Shown: positions 1 through 8,183, counted from the stretch's first letter. The stretch is 64,000 nt of DNA from CAVQBP01 sp963848195 (GCA_963848195.1 CAWKCY010000009.1:310001-374000); one strand, 5' to 3'. A program made the numbers and translations. Notes: generated by a model from the letters alone, not told the origin.

Positions 1-13
1 GGCAACAGAAGCT

Positions 14-436
14 TTAATAATTGTCAAAACAATAATGCAGACGATTGGTTATCCAATAACAATAAGTCTCCACCTTTAAATCTTTTAGTGCATAAGATAA
101 TAAAAATGGATCTCTGCCTATTTTTTCTAATTCATCATCAGTCGGATTAGCTACATATCCTCCGTAAGTTATCCGAGCTACTAAATCTTGTTCAGCTTCT
201 TCGTCAAGTAATAATGAATTTCTAATTTCTATATGCTCTGCCCATGTTGCAAGTTCATCTTTTTCGCCATCCTTATCTTTTGTATCAGAAAACTCTTCAT
301 ATACTTCTATAGGAATTTTTATTATACCTTGCTGGCCTTGAAAAATAATCCAATCCCAGAATTCAGGAACTCTTGAAATAGGATAATAATCACGTTTAGC
401 ATCGATTAATGTATTGGCATCTAGCAGGTATAGCAA
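14..436 (-). CDS. DUF4411-type PIN-like protein, C-terminus probably altered
   Basis: 140 residues. The N-terminus (YLLDANTLIDAKRDYYP) carries the first conserved Asp of PIN-like nucleases and matches the DUF4411 family. Acidic residues in the DEEAEQDL and DDELEKIGRDPFLL stretches fit the remaining PIN acidic sites. Family members normally continue after the DPFL-x-YAL helix with a VVT-x-E strand and a conserved tail. Here the sequence instead ends in a Cys/Tyr-rich stretch (VETYCYWITNRLHYC), so the 3' end looks frameshifted or replaced. The gene starts 14 bases after the stop of the XRE/ImmA-IrrE gene at 451-1638, and the two very likely share a transcript. PIN proteins paired with COG2856 peptidases are a recognised toxin-antitoxin-like arrangement. 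Whether this copy is still active is doubtful. Confidence 0.75.
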   Translation of the reverse strand: MLYLLDANTLIDAKRDYYPISRVPEFWDWIIFQGQQGIIKIPIEVYEEFSDTKDKDGEKDELATWAEHIEIRNSLLLDEEAEQDLVARITYGGYVANPTDDELEKIGRDPFLLSYALKDLKVETYCYWITNRLHYCFDNY

Positions 437-450
437 AATTACATTATCTC

Positions 451-1638
451 CTATGCAAATTGATCTACTTGAAATAATCGATGAACTTTAAGTGGCTTGA
501 TATCTAGCAACATACCAGCTTTTGTAGTAGTTAGAGCACCAGAATATGTTAGACGATGAACTAATTCGACTAGTGTACCTAACTTATAGTTTTTTATTAC
601 ATAGTAATTAGGGCCACCTTCTTTTTGTTTGCTTTTATCCCTTTTAACTTCGCGGTTTTCGAGCCACTTATCATGATAAAATTTTCGCAAGTCTGTCCAT
701 AAAGAATTGTTTATATCTCCACGTTTATAAAGTCGATAAGCAATATGTGTACTACTTAACCTTTTAGAAAAAGCATAATCAGAAATGTTAACTCTAAGAT
801 TTTCAAAACTATAATCAGTTATTCGGAATTGTGCAAATTCCACTGCTGGTAACAAAAATTCACTTGCTACATTATTGCAGAATTTCTCGATATTCTTTTC
901 AAATAAATCCCCACTGATACCTGTTTGGCCTAAAATTAAGTGAACCATTTCGTGCATCAACGTAAATGACCATGCTGACTCATTATCTTGATCATTAATT
1001 ACAATAAATGGAGCTATATCATCTGATAGAGCAAACCCTCTAAATACAGTGAGTGATATATTACTATGATATGAGCCTAGATTTCCCTTTAGTAATACAA
1101 AAATACCTTTTGATTCAACCTTTTGACGTAGAAATCGAAAAGCTTCTTTATTATTTGATTGAGTGCGATAATCTTCAAGTTTAAAATCAAGAACCTCACG
1201 AATAGTTTGAATAACAGGAGCCATTCCATCTTCAATTTTATATTTGCCAATAAATTCTAAATGATTTTCTTCATCTGCGTCAATGAGGGTTTCACGAATT
1301 GTACTTTGACGTGCTTTAATATCTCGTATTAAAATATCAACATTTACACCTTCAATTTCTTCAAAATTTGCAGGTAAAGTCCTAAAATCCTCTCCCCGAT
1401 CACCAATGCTTGGAGGTTTGTCAAGATAAAAAGTCAAAAGTGGTAGATGGTATTGTTTGGACATTCTAAGAAGTAAAGCCCTAGAAGGTTCTTTATCACC
1501 AGATTCAAAAGCATTTAGTTTTTCTATAGCACTCATTTTTTTGCCGTCCATAATATTAAGCTTACGAGCAGCATCCTCCATGGAAAGCAATGAATTTTCT
1601 CTAGCCCACTTCAGAATTTCCGGTTTAATCTTAGGCAT
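451..1638 (-). CDS. XRE-type HTH and ImmA/IrrE-family metallopeptidase
   Basis: 395 residues. An N-terminal helix-turn-helix of the XRE type covers about residues 5-70. A zinc-metallopeptidase domain follows, with H229-E230-M-V-H233 and a downstream Glu at 260 (ASEFLLP), the usual third ligand of the COG2856 family. ImmA/IrrE proteins cut repressors or regulate stress responses. When fused to an HTH and placed next to a PIN-like gene they probably act as the antitoxin or regulator of the pair. The gene is first in a two-gene minus-strand unit, and the HTH suggests autoregulation of the promoter just above 1638. The substrate cannot be told from sequence. Confidence 0.88.
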   Translation of the reverse strand: MPKIKPEILKWARENSLLSMEDAARKLNIMDGKKMSAIEKLNAFESGDKEPSRALLLRMSKQYHLPLLTFYLDKPPSIGDRGEDFRTLPANFEEIEGVNVDILIRDIKARQSTIRETLIDADEENHLEFIGKYKIEDGMAPVIQTIREVLDFKLEDYRTQSNNKEAFRFLRQKVESKGIFVLLKGNLGSYHSNISLTVFRGFALSDDIAPFIVINDQDNESAWSFTLMHEMVHLILGQTGISGDLFEKNIEKFCNNVASEFLLPAVEFAQFRITDYSFENLRVNISDYAFSKRLSSTHIAYRLYKRGDINNSLWTDLRKFYHDKWLENREVKRDKSKQKEGGPNYYVIKNYKLGTLVELVHRLTYSGALTTTKAGMLLDIKPLKVHRLFQVDQFA

Positions 1639-1966
1639 TTGTCAATAATTCCTAAATTTATAACAAAAATTCAATTTGTTAAGAGTAATGTTCTTAATCG
1701 TTAAAACTAATTTAATAACTTTACTCAAAAAAAAGAAAATCAAAAAATCTTAAATTATTCTTTACTTCTATTCTATGTATTATGCTATTACCGCTAACGA
1801 ACTTGTGGCTAAGGCGCAGCCCATAACAACAAAGCCGTTTTAATTAGTAAGTTTTATAATTAAAAATAATCTTTCATAACTGAACTACGTTGAACAAGAA
1901 AACTTGGTACGGAAAGACAAACAATAAAATCCCAAAATTGCCGAGAGCGAAATCGCTGACGCCTTG

Positions 1967-1984
1967 AGTGCCCCAAAAGGCACT
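1967..1984. terminator. Hairpin AGTGCC/GGCACT, terminator-like
   Basis: A perfect 6-bp stem with loop CCAAAA, followed by a pyrimidine-rich TTCCTTTTCTC on the plus strand. It is terminator-like in form, but no plus-strand gene precedes it, so it may belong to a lost gene. Confidence 0.35.
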
Positions 1985-2200
1985 TTCCTTTTCTCATCAA
2001 ACTAGTGACCTTTCATAACGGTATATTCAGCATTTTGTTGCAATATATAAATTCCGCTTTTGCGGGACAAGAATTAATTAACAAAAACTAATAAGCAGTT
2101 TGGCAGTCTCGCGAATTGGTGCATGTTTCCCGCAAAACGGGAGACAATGCCCGCCCTTGAGCATTGCTCTGAAGGAATGTCGCTCATCTATTGGTGTTAA

Positions 2201-2314
2201 TACTCTATTATCCCGAACAGTCTGGATAAATTGAAAACCCGCTTAGCTTTAAAGAACAACAAAAGATTACAGAAGCAAGCTAAACAGCTTGGGTTACCAT
2301 TAGTAGCAGCTTAG
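2201..2314 (+). pseudogene. Relic of a C-terminal coding region
   Basis: An open stretch of 37 codons ends in TAG at 2312-2314 and reads like a genuine protein tail: LDKLKTRLALKNNKRLQKQA, then KQLGLPLVAA. It is a basic amphipathic helix with sensible codon use, right after an in-frame TAA at 2198. There is no start codon or ribosome site. The style recalls transposase C-termini, but I cannot name the family. It is most simply the end of a gene whose body has been deleted. Confidence 0.45.
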
Positions 2315-2374
2315 TTTCTTTTTCCAAACTGGGTTTTCTACACTCATTGTAGAGTGGTCATTAGCAGCAACTTG

Positions 2375-3364
2375 TTAGGTTTTGTTAATATTTTCCAAAA
2401 CTATCACAACATTTCCCTTCTTATGTCCTTTATCTACATACCTGTGGGCTTCAGCTATTTGTTCAAACGGATATTTTCTATCAATGACTGGTTTTATTTT
2501 CCCTTTTTCCAGAAGTTCATTTATGAAGTTCAGATCTTTAGTCCTTTCTGCCGGAGGTCTTAAACCTGTTGCCATAATCATCGCTTTCTTTTTGCTTAAC
2601 ATTGCAGTCCATAGAACGGAAGGAAAAATGCTGAGCGTAATTGCAGCCTGAAGAAATTTTCCATTTTTCTTTAGTGAGTTTTTGCATTGTGAAAAGTTTG
2701 TCTTACCAACTAAATCAAATATAATATTATATGTTTCACCTGATTTTGTAAAATCTTCTTTAGTATAATCAATTACTTTGTCCGCACCAATAGACTTCAC
2801 TAATTCTAAGCCGGATGTGCTACAAACCCCAGTTACTTCTGCACCAAAGTAGTGAGCGAGCTGAACTGCAGCAGATCCTACACCCCCTGAAGCTCCAATG
2901 ATAAGTACATTTTGCCCCTTCTGAATTTTTCCTTTATCACGCAGGAAGGGTAATGAAGTCAAAAAACCATCACAACAGGCAATTGCTTCTTCATAACTTT
3001 TATCAGCAGGAATATTTGCAAGAGTTGATTTATCTACAGGCAAACATATATACTCTGAGTAAGAACCATACCCAGGAGTTGTACCAACTACTTTGTCACC
3101 TTCTTTAAATAGTTTTACATCCTTGCCGACGGCTTCAATCTCTCCCGCAAACTCACTTCCAAGAGTTTTGTTTTTGGGTTTTGTGATTCCTGTGAATAAT
3201 CTCGAAAACTTGGGTTCACCTTTTCGAAATGTGCAGTCTGTTGCTGTTACTGTTGTTGCATAAGTTTTTATTAATACTTCGTTGTCTTTAGGAATTGGCT
3301 TTGTGATATCTTTGAGCTGAAGCACTTCCGGTGGACCGTATTTTGTATATTCAACTGCTTTCAT
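2375..3364 (-). CDS. NAD(P)-dependent alcohol dehydrogenase / quinone oxidoreductase-like (MDR)
   Basis: 329 residues, full length for a zinc-independent medium-chain dehydrogenase/reductase. The N-terminal GroES-like half (MKAVEYTKYGPPEVLQLKDI) precedes a Rossmann half with the nucleotide-binding motif LIIGASGGVGSAAVQLA. The structural-zinc Cys cluster of classical alcohol dehydrogenases is absent, which places it in the quinone-reductase/zeta-crystallin branch. It probably reduces quinones or activated alkenes with NADPH in the cytosol. Its ATG follows the stop codon of the DUF4386 remnant with no gap, so the pair was once translationally coupled. Substrate unknown. Confidence 0.87.
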   Translation of the reverse strand: MKAVEYTKYGPPEVLQLKDITKPIPKDNEVLIKTYATTVTATDCTFRKGEPKFSRLFTGITKPKNKTLGSEFAGEIEAVGKDVKLFKEGDKVVGTTPGYGSYSEYICLPVDKSTLANIPADKSYEEAIACCDGFLTSLPFLRDKGKIQKGQNVLIIGASGGVGSAAVQLAHYFGAEVTGVCSTSGLELVKSIGADKVIDYTKEDFTKSGETYNIIFDLVGKTNFSQCKNSLKKNGKFLQAAITLSIFPSVLWTAMLSKKKAMIMATGLRPPAERTKDLNFINELLEKGKIKPVIDRKYPFEQIAEAHRYVDKGHKKGNVVIVLENINKT

Positions 3365-3595
3365 TTAATTCTCCAAGCTTATTTCCTGAATTTTATTCCC
3401 TTTAATTAAAAGCCATAAGCAGAAGGATAATTCTCCAATAATTCCTGGTACTAATACAATTAAAAGAAAAATTTCCTGGTAGTTTTTATAGTTGGGCAAT
3501 AGAAAACTTGCAAAACTATCTGCTAAATAGCCCACAGAAGCTATAAATAACAAGACTACAAGTATTTTGGGAATGTAGTCAGATTTAATGCATGG
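3365..3595 (-). pseudogene. 5'-truncated DUF4386 membrane protein
   Basis: The frame encodes only the last two membrane segments of a DUF4386 protein. The recognisable tail starts near IKSDYIPKILVV and runs through FIASVGYLADSFASFLLPNY to a final helix (IFLLIVLVPGIIGELSFCLW). DUF4386 proteins are usually well over 200 residues. Here about 77 codons remain, and an in-frame TAA lies just upstream at 3596-3598. A TTG at 3551-3553 could start a 62-residue remnant, but no convincing ribosome site is seen. The family is often found beside MDR dehydrogenases like the one downstream, which supports the identification. Confidence 0.7.
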
Positions 3596-3625
3596 TTATG
3601 CAGTAAATTTTATTAATAAATTTCT

Positions 3626-4288
3626 TTAATTTTTAAAATTATAATTTATTAATTCTGTAACACTTCCCCAATCATTTTTAGACTTTATCATCCCAATTCC
3701 TCTTTTATATATTTCCGTATAGTTACCGTCTATCAATCCTCTATCAGTAAATAATTCTATTTTATCTTCGTCTTTTTTGATTGCTTTTATTGAATATCTA
3801 TTTATAGTTGCGAGTCTTTCAATTTTATTTCCAGTATCCTTTTCTTCTATATTTAATTTTATTAATGCCACTTCGTTGGAATCTAAAGTAAATATCGCAG
3901 AAACTCTTTCTATATATTTATTCCTTTTTTCATCAAAATTTATAGTATAAAGAGTATCATTTGAACTTCTTTGATAATAAAATGTCGGAGCCATATTTGG
4001 ATTAACATTTTCATATTTAAATTTAAAATACTTTTTACCTTCAATTGTATCTATTGATATTATTTCACTAGTAAATGAAATTTCTGAATTTGCTTCGACA
4101 TTTGAAGGATGAACATTATAAAACCATTTATTTCCAATAACCAAGGGCATATAATCATTATTGAATGAATTTAATGATTGAACTGAGACTTTCCGACAAC
4201 TGGCCTCTTTCATTGATATCTTGTCCGCTATCTTATATCTGGTATTTGTGTGCCTACCACCAACCACCAACCACCAACCACCCACCAC
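3626..4288 (-). CDS. Hypothetical protein, 5' end disrupted by a simple repeat
   Basis: The frame is 220 codons, but the first 25 residues (MVGGWWLVVGGRHTNT...) translate the CCACCAA simple repeat and look artificial. The core begins around MPLVIGNKWFYNV and is beta-rich, ending in WGSVTELINYNFKN. It resembles the PLxxGNKW modules common in secreted proteins of Ignavibacteria, which normally follow a signal peptide that is missing here. A later ATG at 4211-4213 would give 195 residues but lacks a clear ribosome site. It is probably a gene whose true 5' end was lost. Function unknown. Confidence 0.5.
   Translation of the reverse strand: MVGGWWLVVGGRHTNTRYKIADKISMKEASCRKVSVQSLNSFNNDYMPLVIGNKWFYNVHPSNVEANSEISFTSEIISIDTIEGKKYFKFKYENVNPNMAPTFYYQRSSNDTLYTINFDEKRNKYIERVSAIFTLDSNEVALIKLNIEEKDTGNKIERLATINRYSIKAIKKDEDKIELFTDRGLIDGNYTEIYKRGIGMIKSKNDWGSVTELINYNFKN
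4257..4288. repeat. CCACCAA simple-sequence repeat
   Basis: A tract built from CCACCAA units (CCACCAACCACCAACC, then CCACCCACCACC). It sits at the 5' edge of the hypothetical gene 3626-4288 and creates a spurious Gly/Trp/Val N-terminus. Its base composition differs sharply from the surrounding AT-rich DNA. Confidence 0.85.
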
Positions 4289-4888
4289 CGTACTTTATCT
4301 GTATCTTGCTAATACTCTCTGCCATAGGTAGCCGAGTATTTAACTAAATTTCCTTCATCATCTTTGTTCCAATCGGAAATTACGCATTTTTTTTACAATC
4401 GCAATCCGGAAAATATACGTTCACCAATTGGAGTTGCTGAAAGTCAGGAATTTTGTCCAAACAAAAAAAAATGATTTTAATTCGCTAGATGTAAACATTC
4501 AAGCCTTCAATCTCCCCAATTTTTCCTCATCCAACCTAAAGTGCATCACCAAGGCAACTCCTAGATAACTCCAAGGTAACTCCTAGATAAAATCCATGCT
4601 CCTTCTGGTCTAACAACCAAAATCTCCCTAAATATTTATCAACCCAAATTGTCACTCAACGATACATCCATTCAATCATTCATTCATTTAACCATTCTTT
4701 CCTGAAATTATTTTGAATGCCACTAATTTAAGTAACATCCGAAATTTAGAATACCCAATTTCCCAATTTATTATTAAAAATTGGAATATTTGGCAAAATT
4801 ATTTAATTTTGTAGCTTTAAAAAGATTCACTTTTCAGCTGAAATATTAAAGTTTGAAGAGACCTGAATAAAGAAGTATATATTCAATA
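4289..4888. other. 600-base gap upstream of thrS
   Basis: No gene is visible. It contains a partly repeated AACTCC/AGATAA block at about 4557-4590 (ACTCCTAGATAACTCC, then GTAACTCCTAGATAA) and an ATTCAT-rich run near 4671-4695. The thrS promoter candidate lies near the end. It separates the accessory left end from the core translation block. Confidence 0.6.
4781..4811 (+). promoter_or_regulatory. Possible Bacteroidota-type promoter for thrS
   Basis: TAATTTTG at 4804-4811 fits the TAnnTTTG -7 element, with a TTG at 4781-4783 separated by 20 bases. It lies about 75 bases before the thrS start. In AT-rich DNA such matches also arise by chance. Confidence 0.35.
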
Positions 4889-6829
4889 ATGGATAAAATC
4901 AAAATAACATTTCCGGACGGAACTACAAAAGAATTCGATAAAGGAGTTACCGGTTTTCAAATTGCCGAATCTATTTCTTCAAGATTGGCTCAGGAGGCTC
5001 TGGCTGTTGAAGTTAATAGTAGGATTAAAGACCTCGATGCACCGGTTAATTTTAATGCAGTAGTTAGAATCCTGACTTTCGATGACAAAGAAGGAAAGGA
5101 AGTTTATTGGCATTCTACTTCTCATCTCATGGCTCATGCAGTTCAAGATATTTATCCGGAAGCTAAATTCGGCGTAGGACCTGCAATTGAAAATGGCTTT
5201 TATTATGATATCGATATCAATTCTCATTTGACGGAAGAAGATCTTCAAAAAATAGAAGAAAGAATGAATAAACTGTCAAAAGAGAATAATTCCTTTCGAA
5301 GACAGGACCTTTCTAAATCTGAAGCCGTTAGCTTTTTTGAAAGTAAAGGCGATAATTATAAACTTGAGATTTTATCAGGAATCGATGAAAATTCTGAAGG
5401 AGTCAGTCTTTATAAAGAAGGCAGTTTTGTCGACCTCTGCAGAGGACCACATCTTCCTTCCACCGGTAAAATAAAATATGTTAAGCTCCTTAATATCTCC
5501 GGTTCCTACTGGAGAGGGGATGAGCATAATAAACAACTTCAGAGAATATACGGCATTTCTTTTCCAAAAAAGAAAATGCTTGATGATTACCTGGTGAAAT
5601 TAGAAGAAGCAAAAAAAAGAGACCACAGAAGACTGGGAAAGGATCTCGAACTCTTCTTAATTTCAAATACTATTGGCAGCGGCTTACCCGTTTGGCTTCC
5701 TAAAGGAACAGTGTTAAGAGAAAATTTAGAAAATTATTTGAGGGAAGAACAGAGAAAAAGAGGCTATCTTCCTGTTATTACACCTCATATAGGAAATATA
5801 AATTTATATAAAACGAGCGGTCATTATCCTTATTACAAAGACAGCCAGTTTCCTCCTATGCAGCTTGAAGATGGGAAAGAAGAATATTTACTTAAACCGA
5901 TGAACTGTCCCCATCATTTTCAGATCTATCTTTCAAAACCCAGAAGCTATAGAGATTTACCTATAAGATATGCAGAGTTTGGGACTGTTTACAGATACGA
6001 ACAATCAGGCGAATTAAATGGATTAACCAGGGTTCGATCTTTCTCAATTGATGATTCTCATATTTTCGTCAGACAGGATCAATTAAAAGACGAAGTCTGC
6101 GATGTAATTGATCTTATTCAAACTATTTTCTCCCAGATGGGTTTTACAGATTTTGAATCACAACTCTCTTTCAGAGATGATAATGTTGATAAATACGGCG
6201 GCGATATCAAATTATGGGAAAGAGCCCAGCAGGAAATAAAAGAAGCCGCTGATCAGATGAAGCTTAATTATCACATTGAAGAAGGTGAGGCTGCTTTCTA
6301 CGGTCCTAAAATAGATTTTATGGTTAGAGATGTTCTCGGACGTAAATGGCAATTAGGTACCGTTCAGATTGATTATGTTATGCCTGAAAGGTTTAATCTT
6401 GAATATACCGGTAGTGACGGGCAGAAACATAGACCTGTTGTAATTCATAGAGCCCCCTTCGGCTCTATGGAAAGATTTATTGGAGTCCTAATAGAACATT
6501 ATGCCGGCGAATTTCCTTTATGGTTAGCTCCCGTACACGCTGCAGTCCTTCCTGTTTCTCAAAACTTTATAGATTATTCGAAAAAAGTTGCTGATGAATT
6601 GAAAGCTAACAACATACGCGTAGAATTAGATGAAAGAAATGAAAAAATAGGATATAAGATCCGTGACTGGGAAACAAACAAAGTCCCTTATATGCTGATT
6701 CTGGGTGAAAAGGAAATGAACTCGTCTAATATTTCTGTAAGAAAACATAAAAAAGGTGATTTAGGAAGTTTGTCTTTATCTGAATTTATTGATAATATAA
6801 AAGACGAAATTAAAAACAAAAAACATTAA
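4889..6829 (+). CDS. thrS: Threonine-tRNA ligase
   Basis: 646 residues, full length. An N-terminal TGS domain (about 1-62) is followed by the editing domain, whose zinc/editing motif is complete: H75-x3-H79 (HSTSHLMAH) and C184-x3-H188 (CRGPH). The class II catalytic core contains the motif MNCPHHFQIY with its zinc-binding Cys, and the anticodon-binding domain forms the C-terminus. It charges tRNA-Thr and clears mischarged Ser-tRNA in the cytosol. It leads the thrS-infC-rpmI-rplT-pheS-pheT order typical of many bacteria; infC starts 16 bases after its stop. Confidence 0.98.
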   Translation: MDKIKITFPDGTTKEFDKGVTGFQIAESISSRLAQEALAVEVNSRIKDLDAPVNFNAVVRILTFDDKEGKEVYWHSTSHLMAHAVQDIYPEAKFGVGPAIENGFYYDIDINSHLTEEDLQKIEERMNKLSKENNSFRRQDLSKSEAVSFFESKGDNYKLEILSGIDENSEGVSLYKEGSFVDLCRGPHLPSTGKIKYVKLLNISGSYWRGDEHNKQLQRIYGISFPKKKMLDDYLVKLEEAKKRDHRRLGKDLELFLISNTIGSGLPVWLPKGTVLRENLENYLREEQRKRGYLPVITPHIGNINLYKTSGHYPYYKDSQFPPMQLEDGKEEYLLKPMNCPHHFQIYLSKPRSYRDLPIRYAEFGTVYRYEQSGELNGLTRVRSFSIDDSHIFVRQDQLKDEVCDVIDLIQTIFSQMGFTDFESQLSFRDDNVDKYGGDIKLWERAQQEIKEAADQMKLNYHIEEGEAAFYGPKIDFMVRDVLGRKWQLGTVQIDYVMPERFNLEYTGSDGQKHRPVVIHRAPFGSMERFIGVLIEHYAGEFPLWLAPVHAAVLPVSQNFIDYSKKVADELKANNIRVELDERNEKIGYKIRDWETNKVPYMLILGEKEMNSSNISVRKHKKGDLGSLSLSEFIDNIKDEIKNKKH

Positions 6830-6845
6830 CAGCAGAGAGGTAGTA

Positions 6846-7376
6846 ATCGCTAAAGATAACATTAGAATAAATGAAGAAATTAAAGCTCCGAAAATTCGTG
6901 TAATTGATGTTGATGGTGCACAGCTTGGAATTTATACAGTAAGGGATGCTTTAAGATTATCAAGTGAAAGAGGTCTTGATTTAGTTGAAATCGCACCTCA
7001 AGCTCAACCACCCGTTTGTAAGATTATTGACCATGGAAAATTTAAATATGAACGGCAGAAACGGGAAAAAATTCAAAGAAAAAATCAGCAGACTTCTACT
7101 CTCAAGGAGATTAGACTACATCCAAATACAGATGTGCATGACTTTGAGTTTAAAGCCAGACACGCTATTGATTTTTTGGAAGAAGGTAATAAAGTCAAAG
7201 TGGTTGTTATTTTTAAAGGAAGAGAGATGGCTTATACTGAGCAAGGTGAAGATTTATTGAACCGCTTTATACTTAGAACTGAAGATATTGCTAAAGTAGA
7301 GTCGGAAATAAAAATGGAAGGCAGGAATATGAATTTAATTCTTGTCCCTGACAAGTCTAGAACTAAAAAGAAATAG
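6846..7376 (+). CDS. infC: Translation initiation factor IF-3, ATC start
   Basis: 176 residues in one frame, from AKDNIRINEEIKAPKIRVID to VPDKSRTKKK. The N-domain (VRDALRLSSERGLDLVEIAP), linker and C-domain (EIRLHPNTDVHDFEFKARHA) are intact. IF-3 binds the 30S subunit and enforces start-codon choice. No ATG or GTG precedes the conserved N-terminus. The only well-placed start is ATC at 6846-6848, five bases after the ribosome site AGAGAGG (6834-6840). IF-3 genes often use rare starts (AUU in E. coli) for autoregulation, so ATC fits. Annotation software would likely shorten this gene to the GTG at 7134. Confidence 0.95.
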   Translation: MAKDNIRINEEIKAPKIRVIDVDGAQLGIYTVRDALRLSSERGLDLVEIAPQAQPPVCKIIDHGKFKYERQKREKIQRKNQQTSTLKEIRLHPNTDVHDFEFKARHAIDFLEEGNKVKVVVIFKGREMAYTEQGEDLLNRFILRTEDIAKVESEIKMEGRNMNLILVPDKSRTKKK

Positions 7377-7419
7377 GAAAGATGAATATCAGAATGATGG
7401 AGTGTCGGAGTTTGATTAA

Positions 7420-7482
7420 CCAACAGTTTTAACTGTTGGGAAAAGAAGTAAAAATAAAAACATTTATGAACAGTTTTAACGG
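7420..7482 (+). promoter_or_regulatory. Hairpin plus 12-base direct repeat ahead of rpmI (candidate L20 operator)
   Basis: CCAACAG (7420-7426) pairs perfectly with CTGTTGG (7433-7439) around the loop TTTTAA. The word AACAGTTTTAAC occurs at 7422-7433 and again at 7469-7480. No U-run follows the hairpin, so it is not an ordinary terminator. In other bacteria protein L20 represses the rpmI-rplT messenger through structured RNA in this same place. Similarity of place and the repeated word suggest the same role; this is inference. Confidence 0.4.
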
Positions 7483-7533
7483 TTTTCACAATCAATAGTG
7501 AAATTAAAAATAAAGAAACAATAGGATTAAATT

Positions 7534-7725
7534 ATGCCGAAAATGAAAAGTAATAAGGGCGCAAAGAAAACTTTTAGGAAAACAGCTTCAGGTAATTTTA
7601 AAAGAAAAAAAGCTTATAAAAGTCATATTTTAACCTCTAAAACTACAAAAAGAAAAAGAAATTTAAGACACGCTACTCTTGTTTCTAAATCTGAAGAAAA
7701 GCGTGTCCGCATTATGGTTCAGTAA
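7534..7725 (+). CDS. rpmI: 50S ribosomal protein L35
   Basis: 63 residues, very basic, beginning MPKMKSNKGAKKTFRKTASG, the L35 signature. The normal family length is 60-66. It is a small protein of the large ribosomal subunit. It sits between infC and rplT; the 157-base leader carries the hairpin and repeat described separately. The downstream gap to rplT is only 35 bases, so the two ribosomal genes are co-translated. Confidence 0.98.
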   Translation: MPKMKSNKGAKKTFRKTASGNFKRKKAYKSHILTSKTTKRKRNLRHATLVSKSEEKRVRIMVQ

Positions 7726-7760
7726 TTAAGGTTTGATTATAATAAAGAAGGAAATAAATT

Positions 7761-8108
7761 ATGCCTCGTTCAACAAATAGAGTTGCTTCTCACCGTAAAA
7801 GAAAAAAAATGCTGAAGCATGCAAAAGGATACTGGGGTGCCAGAAGCAAAGTATTTACAGTTGCCAAAAATCATGTAGAAAAAGGCTGGAGTCATGCTTA
7901 CCGGGACAGAAAGGTAAAAAAGAGAACTTTCAGACGATTATGGATTGTTAGGATAAATGCTGCAGCTCGGATTAACGGCACAACTTACTCTAAACTAATT
8001 CATGCGCTTGATTCTAAAGGTGTTAACATTAACAGGAAGATATTAGCGAGTTTAGCTGTTGAGAATCCGTCTGCTTTTACAGAGATAGTGAATTTCTCAG
8101 CTAATTAA
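7761..8108 (+). CDS. rplT: 50S ribosomal protein L20
   Basis: 115 residues, normal length for L20. It begins MPRSTNRVASHRKRKKMLKH and includes the conserved GYWGARSKVFTVAKN and RRLWIVRINAAAR stretches. L20 binds 23S rRNA early in assembly and, in several bacteria, represses its own operon. The ribosome site AAGGA lies about eight bases before the ATG. An 11-bp hairpin follows the stop codon, separating it from pheS. Confidence 0.98.
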   Translation: MPRSTNRVASHRKRKKMLKHAKGYWGARSKVFTVAKNHVEKGWSHAYRDRKVKKRTFRRLWIVRINAAARINGTTYSKLIHALDSKGVNINRKILASLAVENPSAFTEIVNFSAN

Positions 8109-8115
8109 ATTTTTG

Positions 8116-8154
8116 CCCTCTTTAAATTGAAATTTATAATTATTTTAAAGAGGG
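8116..8154 (+). terminator. Hairpin after rplT
   Basis: CCCTCTTTAAA (8116-8126) and TTTAAAGAGGG (8144-8154) form a perfect 11-bp stem with a 17-base loop, followed by TATTATTTT. It is probably a terminator or partial attenuator between rplT and pheS. Confidence 0.65.
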
Positions 8155-8183
8155 TATTATTTTAAATATTTGCAGCACTTCTT

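Larger units (their letters stand above)
1639..2374. other. 736-base gap with hairpins and gene relics
   Basis: There is no intact gene between the XRE/ImmA gene and the oxidoreductase gene. It holds several GC-rich hairpins that stand out from the AT-rich background: stem 1967-1972 with 1979-1984, CCGC/GCGG at 2054-2065, and TCCCG/CGGGA at 2128-2142. It also holds a short coding-like relic at 2201-2314. The edges carry related words, CTAACGAACTTGTGGCTAAG near 1793 and AACTTGTTAGG near 2369, which may mark old recombination ends. The look is of decayed accessory DNA. Confidence 0.6.

Noticed and set aside
1793..2385. Integron attC-like site (CTAAC ... GTTAGGT)
   Set aside because: The R'' and R' like words are about 580 bases apart, far beyond the normal attC length, and the first does not match the consensus fully. 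No integrase gene is seen.
6985..7260. 91-residue plus-strand frame overlapping infC
   Set aside because: It is out of frame with the fully conserved IF-3 sequence and resembles no protein.
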